Source of the DNA: Microbacterium sp. SY138
GTDB lineage: Bacteria > Actinomycetota > Actinomycetes > Actinomycetales > Microbacteriaceae
DNA length: 64,000 nucleotides
Assembly: GCF_039729145.1 (NCBI RefSeq)
Contig: NZ_CP155793.1
Coordinates: 682,001 to 746,000, forward strand
Direction of reading: 5' to 3'
The first letter of the stretch is position 1. The number at the start of each line of letters is the position of its first letter. A program made the translations under genes and the position numbers. Below the pieces are notes generated by a model that was given only the letters and a program-made list of their open reading frames with translations, did not search any database and was not told where the DNA came from. Below are positions 28,062 through 36,045 of this stretch, piece by piece.

Positions 28062-29753
28062 GTGGACACTGACGTTCTGCGCACGGCGGCACCGGCCCGC
28101 ACCTTGACGATGCCCGTGGGCGAGGGGTGGTGGCGCACAGCCGTCATCTACCAGGTGTATGTGCGCAGCTTCGCGGACGGCAACGGTGACGGCATCGGCG
28201 ATCTCGCCGGCGTCCGCTCACGGCTGCCCTACCTGAAGAGCCTCGGCGTCGACGCGCTCTGGTTCACCCCCTGGTACCTGAGCCCGCTCGCGGACGGCGG
28301 CTACGACGTACAGGACTACCGCCGCATCGACCCCCGCTTCGGCACCCTCGAAGAGGCGGAGCAGCTGATCGCGGAGGCGCTCGAACTCGGCATCCGCACG
28401 ATCGTCGACATCGTGCCCAACCACATCTCCGATCAGCATGAGTGGTTCCGACAGGCGCTGGCGGCCGGCCCCGGCAGCCCGGAGCGCGAGCGCTTCTGGT
28501 TCCACCCCGGTCGGGGCGAGCGCGGTGACGGCATCCCGACCAACTGGGTCTCGAGCTTTCAGGGCGAGACCTGGTCGCGCACTCAGAACCCCGACGGCTC
28601 CGACGGCGAGTGGTATCTGCACCTGTTCACCCCCGAACAGCCGGACCTGAACTGGAACCACCCGGATGTGCGGCGTGAGCACGAGGACGTCCTGCGATTC
28701 TGGTTCGACCGAGGCGTCGCGGGCGTCCGCATCGACTCCGCGGCGCTCCCGGTCAAGGACCCAACTCTTCCCGACCTTCCGCCGGGCTCCGCCCCCACGG
28801 TCGGCCACCCGCACATCGACCGCGACGAGCTGCACGACATCTACCGCGACTGGCGGTCCGTCGCGGATGAGTACGACGGCGAAAGGGTGCTCGTCGGCGA
28901 GGTGTGGCTCGACGACGCCGAGCGCTTCGCCCGCTATCTGCGCCCCGGCGAGATGCACACGGCTTTCAACTTCGGATTCATGACGCAGCCGTGGAGCGCC
29001 AGGGCGATGCGTGACTCCATCACCCGCACGCTCGCCGAACACGCGCCGGTCGGCGCGCCGGCGACCTGGGTGCTCTCGAACCACGACGTCACGCGTCCGG
29101 TCACCCGGTACGGACAGGCCGATTCCTCTTTCGCGTTCGAGCGCAAGCGCTTCGGCACCGCGACGGATGCCGTACGCGGCGCGAGCCGCGCTCGCGCCGC
29201 GGCGCTGCTTGTCGCGGCGCTGCCGGGCAGTCTCTACATCTACCAGGGCGATGAGCTCGGCCTTCCCGAAGTGGAACTGCCCCTCGACGCGATCGAGGAC
29301 CCCATGCACTTCCGCTCTGGCGGGGTCGACCCGGGGCGCGACGGATGCCGCGTGCCTCTGCCCTGGTCCGGAACGGCCACGCCGTACGGCTTCGGCGGCG
29401 CCCCGTGGCTTCCGCAGCCCGAGGACTGGGAGGCGCTCACGGTCGACGCGCAGCACAGGGACCCCGACTCGACCCTCAACCTGTACCGCGCGACGATCGC
29501 GCTGCGCCGTCGACTCGACGACCTCGCCGGAGACGACCTCGAGTGGCTCGAGCTCGGCGCCGACGTGCTCGCGTTCCGCAGAGGGGACGGCACGCTCAGC
29601 ATCACGAACCTCGGGTCCGCGCCCGTGCCGCTGCCGGCGCACCACGGGGTGCTCCTCGCCAGCGCGCCACTCGACGGTGCGCTCCCTCCTGACTCCACAG
29701 CCTGGCTCGCCCTCCGAGCCGTCCCCGCGCACCCGCACCGGGCGCCGAAGTAG
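28062..29753 (+). CDS. GH13 family alpha-glucosidase
   Basis: The 563-residue enzyme is a cytoplasmic (beta/alpha)8-barrel glycosidase. It starts with WWRTAVIYQVYVRSFADGNG. The four conserved regions are DIVPNH, GVRIDSAAL with nucleophile D225, GEVW with acid/base E280, and SNHDVTR with D342. There is no signal peptide, so it acts on sugars already imported, probably maltose, sucrose isomers or short alpha-glucans; I cannot separate alpha-glucosidase from oligo-1,6-glucosidase. The start is a GTG with GAGGAG upstream. It leads the operon whose following genes encode the matching importer. Confidence 0.92.
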   Translation: MDTDVLRTAAPARTLTMPVGEGWWRTAVIYQVYVRSFADGNGDGIGDLAGVRSRLPYLKSLGVDALWFTPWYLSPLADGGYDVQDYRRIDPRFGTLEEAEQLIAEALELGIRTIVDIVPNHISDQHEWFRQALAAGPGSPERERFWFHPGRGERGDGIPTNWVSSFQGETWSRTQNPDGSDGEWYLHLFTPEQPDLNWNHPDVRREHEDVLRFWFDRGVAGVRIDSAALPVKDPTLPDLPPGSAPTVGHPHIDRDELHDIYRDWRSVADEYDGERVLVGEVWLDDAERFARYLRPGEMHTAFNFGFMTQPWSARAMRDSITRTLAEHAPVGAPATWVLSNHDVTRPVTRYGQADSSFAFERKRFGTATDAVRGASRARAAALLVAALPGSLYIYQGDELGLPEVELPLDAIEDPMHFRSGGVDPGRDGCRVPLPWSGTATPYGFGGAPWLPQPEDWEALTVDAQHRDPDSTLNLYRATIALRRRLDDLAGDDLEWLELGADVLAFRRGDGTLSITNLGSAPVPLPAHHGVLLASAPLDGALPPDSTAWLALRAVPAHPHRAPK

Positions 29754-29793
29754 CCCTGCACCACCCGATCAGCACCACATGGAAGGACAGACA

Positions 29794-31164
29794 ATGAAGT
29801 CATCAACGAAGGCCATGGTCGCCGGCATCGCCGTGCTCGCGACAGTCGGCGCGCTCGCCGGCTGCACGTCCAGCGGCGACGGCGAGAGCGGCGACGGACG
29901 CCTCGAGCTGCGCGTCGCGACGTTCCCCCCGGGAGCGGACGCTGCGGCCTACGATGCGTTCGCCGCGCAGGAGAAGCAGTTCGAGAAGGAACACCCCGAC
30001 ATCGACATCATCGGCGTCGAGTACGAGTGGGAGGGCCCGACCTTCGCCGTGCAGCTTGCCGGCGGAAGCCTGCCCGACGTCTTCACCGTGCCGTTCACCG
30101 ACTCGAAGACGCTGCTCGAGAACGGGCAGCTGATGGACGTGACCGACGCGATCGAGAAGCTCGGCTACACCGACAAGTTCAACCCGATCATCCTCGACGG
30201 TGTCACCGGCGCCGACGGCAAGATCTACGGGTTCCCGCGTCAGGCATACGCCGCCGCACTGCACTACAACCGCGACCTGTTCGAGCAGGCCGGGCTCGAC
30301 CCCGACAACCCGCCGGAGACGTGGGACGAGATCCGCGAGGCAGCCAAGAAGATCACGGATGCCACGGGCAAGGCCGGGTACGCGCAGATGGCGATCAACA
30401 ACACCGGCGGGTGGCAGCTCACCTCGCAGACCGTCGCCCGCGGCGGTCGCACCCAGACCGACAACGGAGACGGCACAGCCGAGTCGACGATCGACAACGA
30501 TGCGACCAAGGCCTCGCTGCAGTTCCTGCACGATGTGAAGTGGGAGGACGGCTCGTTCGGGTCGAAGGTCGACCTCGACTGGGGAACGATCAACCAGGAG
30601 TTCGCCGCCGGCAACATCGGCATGTACACGTCGGGTTCCGACATCTACACCGCCCTCGTGCGCGACTTCGGCATGGACTCGGACATCTACGGCATGACCG
30701 TCGTGCCCATGGAAGGCGACGACCCCGGCACGCTCGGCGGCGGTGACATCGCGGTGATCAGCCCCACGGTCGACGACGCGACGAAGGAGGCGGCGGTCAC
30801 GTGGATCGACTGGTACTACATGCAGAAGCTGATGGACGAGGACGCGGCGGTGCTCGATGCGAAGACCCTGAACGAGTCCGGCCAGGCGGTGGGCACCCCG
30901 CTGCTCCCGGTGCTCAGCCGTGAGCTGTACGACGAGTCGCAGGTGTGGATCGCCGACTACATCAACGTCCCGGTCGAGCAGATGGCGCCGTTCAGCGACC
31001 GCATCTGGGACCAGACGCCGGTGGGTGAGCCGAAGGTGAAGACGCAGGAGGTGTATGCCCTCCTCGACACCGTGGTGCAGAAGGTCCTGACCGACCAGAA
31101 CGCCGACATCGACGCTCTGCTCGCTCAGGTGCAGACCGACGCGCAGGCGAAGCTCGACGAGTAA
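29794..31164 (+). CDS. extracellular sugar-binding lipoprotein of an ABC importer
   Basis: The 456-residue protein has a lipoprotein signal with lipobox LAGC at residues 21-24 and is a cluster-1 type solute-binding protein (MalE/UgpB-like). It shows the typical FAVQLAGGSLPDVF and YGFPRQAYAAALHYNRDLFEQAGLDP blocks. It would capture an oligosaccharide outside the cell and hand it to the two permeases encoded next. GGAAGGA precedes the ATG. It is separated from the glucosidase gene by 40 bases and from the first permease by six, so it belongs to the same operon. Confidence 0.93.
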   Translation: MKSSTKAMVAGIAVLATVGALAGCTSSGDGESGDGRLELRVATFPPGADAAAYDAFAAQEKQFEKEHPDIDIIGVEYEWEGPTFAVQLAGGSLPDVFTVPFTDSKTLLENGQLMDVTDAIEKLGYTDKFNPIILDGVTGADGKIYGFPRQAYAAALHYNRDLFEQAGLDPDNPPETWDEIREAAKKITDATGKAGYAQMAINNTGGWQLTSQTVARGGRTQTDNGDGTAESTIDNDATKASLQFLHDVKWEDGSFGSKVDLDWGTINQEFAAGNIGMYTSGSDIYTALVRDFGMDSDIYGMTVVPMEGDDPGTLGGGDIAVISPTVDDATKEAAVTWIDWYYMQKLMDEDAAVLDAKTLNESGQAVGTPLLPVLSRELYDESQVWIADYINVPVEQMAPFSDRIWDQTPVGEPKVKTQEVYALLDTVVQKVLTDQNADIDALLAQVQTDAQAKLDE

Positions 31165-31170
31165 CGCTTC

Positions 31171-32136
31171 ATGACGATGACGCTCTCCGAGCAGCGGGCG
31201 GCGGTGGAGGACTCTCCGCCGCCCGCTGTGCGCCCCTCCCGCCGCCGCTCGCCCCTCACCTGGTTCCGCGGCGGCGGGCTCGCGAACCTGCTGTTCGTGC
31301 TCCCCATGCTGTTCGTGTTCGTGCTCTTCTCGTGGTCCCCGATCGTGCAGTCGGTGATCATGAGCCTGCAGAAGACGAACCTGATCGTCTCCGAGTGGGT
31401 CGGATTCGACAACTACCTCGCCGTGATCGGCGACCCCGAGCTCGGCCGCGCCGTGATCAACACGCTCTGGTTCGCCGTGCTCGCGCTGCTCTTCGGGTTC
31501 CCGCTGCCGCTGCTGATGGCCGTGCTGATGAGCGAGGTGCGTCGTGGCAAGGGCATCTACTCGGCGCTCGCCTACCTGCCCGTCGTGATCCCGCCGGTCG
31601 TCGCGGTGCTGCTGTGGAAGTTCTTCTACAGCGCCGACCCGTCCGGGGTGTTCAACACCGTGCTCGGCTTCGTCGGCATCCCTCCACAGCCGTGGATCCA
31701 GGACGCGGTGCAGGCCATGCCCTCGCTCGTGCTCGAGGCCACGTGGGCAGGCGCCGGTGGGTCGATCATCATCTACCTCGCCGCGCTTCTGGGCGTGCCG
31801 CCCGAGCTCTACGACGCCGCGGAGGTCGACGGCGCCGGCATCTGGAAGAAGATCTGGCACGTCACGCTGCCCCAGCTGCGCGGCATCCTCTTCATCATGC
31901 TGATCCTGCAGGTGATCGCCACCGCGCAGGTCTTCCTCGAGCCGTTCCTGTTCACCGGCGGTGGACCGGCCGGAGCAACCAAGACCGTGCTGCTGTACAT
32001 CTACGACAAGGCCTTCCGCAACAGCCTGGGCGGCGACTACGGCGAGGCGACGGCCGTCTCGGTGCTGCTCGCGATCGTCCTCGCCCTCCTCTCCTGGCTG
32101 TACTTCAAGCTGACCGACCGTTGGAGCACGACGTGA
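31171..32136 (+). CDS. ABC sugar importer permease (MalF/UgpA type)
   Basis: The 321-residue protein has six predicted membrane helices starting near residue 32. The EAA loop YDAAEVDGAGIWKKIWHVTLPQLRG lies near 211-235 and docks the ATPase. The N-terminus is a basic, Pro-rich cytoplasmic segment. Two in-frame ATGs (31171, 31177) are possible; the first is used. The stop overlaps the second permease start (GTGA), so the two subunits are made in balance. Confidence 0.93.
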   Translation: MTMTLSEQRAAVEDSPPPAVRPSRRRSPLTWFRGGGLANLLFVLPMLFVFVLFSWSPIVQSVIMSLQKTNLIVSEWVGFDNYLAVIGDPELGRAVINTLWFAVLALLFGFPLPLLMAVLMSEVRRGKGIYSALAYLPVVIPPVVAVLLWKFFYSADPSGVFNTVLGFVGIPPQPWIQDAVQAMPSLVLEATWAGAGGSIIIYLAALLGVPPELYDAAEVDGAGIWKKIWHVTLPQLRGILFIMLILQVIATAQVFLEPFLFTGGGPAGATKTVLLYIYDKAFRNSLGGDYGEATAVSVLLAIVLALLSWLYFKLTDRWSTT

Positions 32137-33080
32137 GCCTCACCACCCGCCTCTCGACCCGTGCCGCGGAGAAGGCGGCGGAGAAGGCCGCCGATCGCGT
32201 CGGGGACCGCACCGTCATCTCCGACTCCGAACGTCGGCGGCCCGGCATCCGCATCGGGATGTCGCTCACGCACGTGTTCCTCGCCGTCGGACTGGTGGTC
32301 GCCGGGCTCGGGCCGATCCTGTGGCTCGCGAAGTCGGCGATCACCCCCACCCAGGACACGCTGCAGCAGCCGTTCGCCCTGTGGCCGAACGGCATGGACT
32401 GGGAGAACCTGTCGACCGCGTGGAACGACATCCAGATCGACCAGTACTTCTTCAACACGGTGATCATCGCCCTCGGCGCCTGGTTCGTGCAGCTGCTCAT
32501 CGCGACGACCGGGGGCTACGCGCTGTCGGTGCTGCGCCCGAAGTACGCGCCGATCCTGAACGCCCTGGTGCTGGCGACGCTGTTCATCCCGGGCATCGTG
32601 CTGCTTGTGCCGTTGTACCTGACGATCGTGCATCCGCCGCTGCTCGGGGACGTGAGCCTGCTCAACAACTACCTCGCAGTCTGGCTGCCGATGGGCGCGA
32701 ACGCGTTCAACATCCTGCTCGTGAAGCGGTTCTTCGATTCGCTCCCGCGGGAGGTGTTCGAGGCGGCCCGCACCGATGGCGCCGGACCTTTCCGGCTGTT
32801 CTGGTCGATCGTGCTGCCGATGTCGAAGCCGATCCTCGGCGTGGTCTCGGTGTTCGCGATCATCGCCGCGTGGAAGGACTACCTGTGGCCGATGCTCGTG
32901 CTGCCCGACCCTGCGGTGCAACCGCTGTCGGTGCGTCTCCCCGCCGTGCAGTCTCAGACCGAGCTCGACGTGTTCCTGGCGGCGCTGGCGATCGCGACCC
33001 TGATCCCGATCGCGATGTTCCTGATCTTCCAGTCGGTGTTCCTGCGCTCGGCCGGACTCGGGGGTGCCGTGAAGGGCTAG
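32133..33080 (+). CDS. ABC sugar importer permease (MalG/UgpE type)
   Basis: The 315-residue protein has six membrane helices after an unusually long N-terminal tail with the tandem AAEKAAEKAA. The EAA loop EAARTDGAGPFRLFWSIVLPMSKP is near 211-234. It pairs with the preceding permease. No ATP-binding subunit is encoded in the locus, so a shared MsiK-like ATPase elsewhere is expected, as is common in actinobacterial sugar importers. Its stop overlaps the convergent TetR stop by four bases. Confidence 0.93.
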   Translation: MSLTTRLSTRAAEKAAEKAADRVGDRTVISDSERRRPGIRIGMSLTHVFLAVGLVVAGLGPILWLAKSAITPTQDTLQQPFALWPNGMDWENLSTAWNDIQIDQYFFNTVIIALGAWFVQLLIATTGGYALSVLRPKYAPILNALVLATLFIPGIVLLVPLYLTIVHPPLLGDVSLLNNYLAVWLPMGANAFNILLVKRFFDSLPREVFEAARTDGAGPFRLFWSIVLPMSKPILGVVSVFAIIAAWKDYLWPMLVLPDPAVQPLSVRLPAVQSQTELDVFLAALAIATLIPIAMFLIFQSVFLRSAGLGGAVKG

Positions 33081-33661
33081 TCGACGGTCGGCGGCACTGG
33101 CGGATGCAGGGCGTCGATCAGGGCACCCATGATGCCGGGCATATCGACGGTCGGGTCGATCATCCATTGCAGCTGGAGCCCGTCGGATGCCGCCTGGATC
33201 ACGCGCGCGAGCGTGTCCGGGTCGAGAGTGGAGCGTCTGTCGTCGGCGCCGAAGTTGTCGGCGATGGAGTCGCGCAGGCGCGCGCTGCGGTCCAGGAAGT
33301 AGTCGTGGGCGGGGTGTTCCGGGTCGGCGGCATCCACGGAGAGGCGTGAGAACAGGGCGACGAGACCCGGGACCTCGGTGTTGTGGCGGATCACGCCGAT
33401 GAACGCGGCTCTGGCCTCGGTGTCGCTGAGCCCGGCGGGATCGAGGCCGTCGTGCTCGTCGCGCTTGCGGAGCACCTCGGTGAAGAGCTCTTCCTTCGAT
33501 CCGAAGTAGTGCAGGAGAGCAGCGGGGGTGACGCCGACGACTTCGGCGATCTCCTTGAGGGACGCGTTCTGGTAACCCTTGCGTCCGATCACGTCGAGGG
33601 CGCTCTCGAGGATCTCCTCGCGTCGCGCCACGCCTTTCGCATACGAACCCCGTCGTGCCAT
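33077..33661 (-). CDS. TetR family transcriptional regulator
   Basis: The 194-residue protein has the TetR helix-turn-helix at about 13-60, with EILESALDVIGRKGYQNASL followed by GVTPAALLHYFGSKEELF. A C-terminal ligand and dimer domain follows, with no clue to the ligand. TAGGGT (33668-33673, minus strand) lies six bases before the ATG, so the transcript is probably leaderless. It is divergent from the GH3 beta-glucosidase across a 94-base region containing repeats that overlap both promoters, and probably represses both genes. Confidence 0.92.
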   Translation of the reverse strand: MARRGSYAKGVARREEILESALDVIGRKGYQNASLKEIAEVVGVTPAALLHYFGSKEELFTEVLRKRDEHDGLDPAGLSDTEARAAFIGVIRHNTEVPGLVALFSRLSVDAADPEHPAHDYFLDRSARLRDSIADNFGADDRRSTLDPDTLARVIQAASDGLQLQWMIDPTVDMPGIMGALIDALHPPVPPTVD

Positions 33662-33670
33662 GCTTCGACC

Positions 33671-33716
33671 CTAATCCTGAATGCCGTTTGAAATCTAATA
33701 CTGAAGGGCATATGGT
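33671..33716. promoter_or_regulatory. divergent TetR/GH3 promoter region with repeat operators
   Basis: For GH3, TTGAAA (33688-33693) and TATGGT (33711-33716) are 17 bases apart. The direct repeats CTAATCCTGAATGCC (33671-33685) and CTAATACTGAAGGGC (33695-33709) differ at three positions; one starts in the TetR -10, the other sits in the GH3 spacer. ATGCCGTT (33681-33688) and AAGGGCAT (33704-33711) also form an imperfect inverted repeat. The arrangement suits a regulator that controls both genes. Confidence 0.6.
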
Positions 33717-33755
33717 TTTCGCAAGGACATCGACGTCGCCCGCGAAAGGAACACC

Positions 33756-36041
33756 ATGACCGAGATCTCGGCTTCCGACCTCACCCTCGAGGAGAAGGCG
33801 TCGCTCACCAGCGGTGCGGACTTCTGGACCACGAAGGCCATCGACCGCGCGGGCATCCCGTCGGTGATGATGACCGACGGTCCGCACGGCCTGCGCAAGC
33901 AGTCCGGTGCCACCGATCACCTCGGTCTCGCGAGCAGCGTCCCCGCCACCTGCTTCCCACCCGCCGTCGGCATCGGCTCGTCATGGGATCCGGAGATCAT
34001 CGAGCGCGTGGGCGCGGCGATCGGCGTGGAAGCCGCGATCGAGAACGTCGCCGTCGTGCTCGGCCCCGGCATCAACATCAAGCGCTCGCCGCTGTGCGGC
34101 CGCAACTTCGAGTACTTCTCGGAGGACCCGATCGTCTCCGGCGTCCTCGGCGCCGCCTCGGTCCGCGGTATCCAGTCGAAGGGCGTCGGCACCTCGCTCA
34201 AGCACTTCGCCGCGAACAACCAGGAGTTCGACCGCATGCGTGCGAGCTCCGACGTCGACCCCCGCCCGCTGCGTGAGATCTACCTGCGCGGGTTCGAACG
34301 CGTCGTGAAGGACGCCTCGCCGTGGACCGTCATGTGCTCGTACAACAAGCTCAACGGCGTCTGGACCTCGGAGGACCCGTGGCTGCTCACCAGCGTGCTG
34401 CGCGACGACTGGGGCTTCGACGGCCTCGTCGTGTCGGACTGGGGCGCCGTCAATGACCGCGTCGCCGGCGTCGCTGCAGGCCTCGACCTGGAGATGCCGG
34501 CGTCGGGAGGGCGCACGGATGCGCAGCTCGTCGCCGCCGTGCGTGCGGGAACGCTCGAGGAGAGCGTGCTCGACACCGCCGCGGGCCGCGCCATCGAGCT
34601 CGTGCGCAAGGCCGGGGAGCGCCCGGCCGTGGCAGGCCCGCTCGATGTCGATGCCCACCACGCACTCGCCCGCGAGGCGGCCGGTCGTTCCATCGTGCTG
34701 CTGAAGAACGAGGCTGCCCTGCTCCCGCTCGCCGTCGACCAGAAGATCGCCGTGATCGGCGCGTTCGCGACCGAGCCGCGGTTCCAGGGCGCGGGGTCTT
34801 CGCTGATCAACCCCACCCGCGTCGACAAGGCGCTCGATGAACTGCGTGCCGTGGGCGGCGAGAACGTCTCCTACGCCGCGGGCTTCGCCGTCGAAGGCGG
34901 CACCATCGCGACATCCGGTCGGACTGCCGACGACCTGCGGGCAGAGGCCGTCGGCGTCGCCGAGGCGGCAGACGTGGCCGTGGTCTTCCTCGGCCTCCCC
35001 GCTGCCGAGGAGTCGGAAGGCTTCGACCGCGATCACATCGACCTGCCGGCGCCGCAGCTCGCCCTGCTCGACGCCGTGCTCGAGGTCAATCCCCGCGTCG
35101 TGGTCGTGCTGTCCAACGGCGGCGTGGTGGCCCTGCCCTTCGCCGACCGCGTGCCGGCCATCGTCGAGAGCTGGCTGCTCGGTCAGGCCGGCGGCAGCGC
35201 GGTGGCCGACGTGCTCTACGGTGCCGTGAACCCCTCGGGCAAGCTCACCGAGACCGTGCCGGCCCGGCTCGAGGACAACCCGTCATTCGGCAACTTCCCC
35301 GGCGAGTTCGGACACGTGCGCTACGGCGAGGGTCTGCTGGTCGGCTACCGCTGGTACGACGCGAAGGGTCTCGACGTGACCTTCCCGTTCGGCCACGGAC
35401 TCTCGTACACGACGTTCGAATACGGTCGAGCGACAGCCGATGTCGGTGCCGACGGGGACATCGTCGTGCGCGTCGACGTCACCAACACCGGTGACCGCGA
35501 CGGGCGCGAGGTCGTGCAGGTCTACGTCGCCCCGGCCGCGTCGATCGTGCAGCGCGCACCTCGTGAGCTCAAGGCCTTCTCCTCGGTCGCGCTCGCTGCC
35601 GGGGAGACGCGCACGGTCGAGCTCGTCGTGCGGCGCGAAGACCTCGCCTACTGGGACATCCGCGTCGACCGCTGGGTGGTCGAGGGCGGCACCTATGCCG
35701 TCGATGTGGCCGCCTCCAGTCGCGACATCCGCTCGACCGCGTCGGTCGAGGTCTCGGGTGACGAGGTGCACCAGGAACTGACCATGAACTCCTCGATCGG
35801 CGACCTGATCTCGCACCCGATCGCCGGCCCCATCGTTCAGCAGGCGCTGGGTGGCCTGATGGGCGGGCTCGGTGGCGACGCGGCCGCGGCGTCGATGATG
35901 CCGAACGACGAGGCGATGCAGAAGATGATGGCCTCCTTCCCGATCGGACGCCTGGCCGGATTCCCCGGGCTCCCGGTCGACTTCGAGCAGATCGAGCAGC
36001 TGATCGCCGCGGCGAACGCAGGCGGTCCCGCCGCCGGCTGA
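33756..36041 (+). CDS. GH3 family beta-glucosidase
   Basis: The 761-residue enzyme has the GH3 N-terminal barrel (from ASLTSGADFWTTKAI), with nucleophile D228 in VVSDWGAV. The (alpha/beta)6 sandwich follows from about 310, with the acid/base glutamate probably in the AEESEGFDRDHIDLP block. A fibronectin III-like domain spans about 575-670. Residues 677-761 are an extra Ala/Gly/Met-rich tail not needed for the fold. No signal peptide is seen, so it should act on imported or diffusing beta-glucosides. GAAAGGA precedes the ATG. It converges with the rhamnosidase gene, four bases apart, and both may process the same plant glycosides. Confidence 0.94.
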   Translation: MTEISASDLTLEEKASLTSGADFWTTKAIDRAGIPSVMMTDGPHGLRKQSGATDHLGLASSVPATCFPPAVGIGSSWDPEIIERVGAAIGVEAAIENVAVVLGPGINIKRSPLCGRNFEYFSEDPIVSGVLGAASVRGIQSKGVGTSLKHFAANNQEFDRMRASSDVDPRPLREIYLRGFERVVKDASPWTVMCSYNKLNGVWTSEDPWLLTSVLRDDWGFDGLVVSDWGAVNDRVAGVAAGLDLEMPASGGRTDAQLVAAVRAGTLEESVLDTAAGRAIELVRKAGERPAVAGPLDVDAHHALAREAAGRSIVLLKNEAALLPLAVDQKIAVIGAFATEPRFQGAGSSLINPTRVDKALDELRAVGGENVSYAAGFAVEGGTIATSGRTADDLRAEAVGVAEAADVAVVFLGLPAAEESEGFDRDHIDLPAPQLALLDAVLEVNPRVVVVLSNGGVVALPFADRVPAIVESWLLGQAGGSAVADVLYGAVNPSGKLTETVPARLEDNPSFGNFPGEFGHVRYGEGLLVGYRWYDAKGLDVTFPFGHGLSYTTFEYGRATADVGADGDIVVRVDVTNTGDRDGREVVQVYVAPAASIVQRAPRELKAFSSVALAAGETRTVELVVRREDLAYWDIRVDRWVVEGGTYAVDVAASSRDIRSTASVEVSGDEVHQELTMNSSIGDLISHPIAGPIVQQALGGLMGGLGGDAAAASMMPNDEAMQKMMASFPIGRLAGFPGLPVDFEQIEQLIAAANAGGPAAG

Positions 36042-36045
36042 CGCG

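Noticed and set aside
29803..31860. Open frame of 685 codons antisense to the sugar-binding protein and permease
   Set aside because: It covers two genes of known family in antisense.
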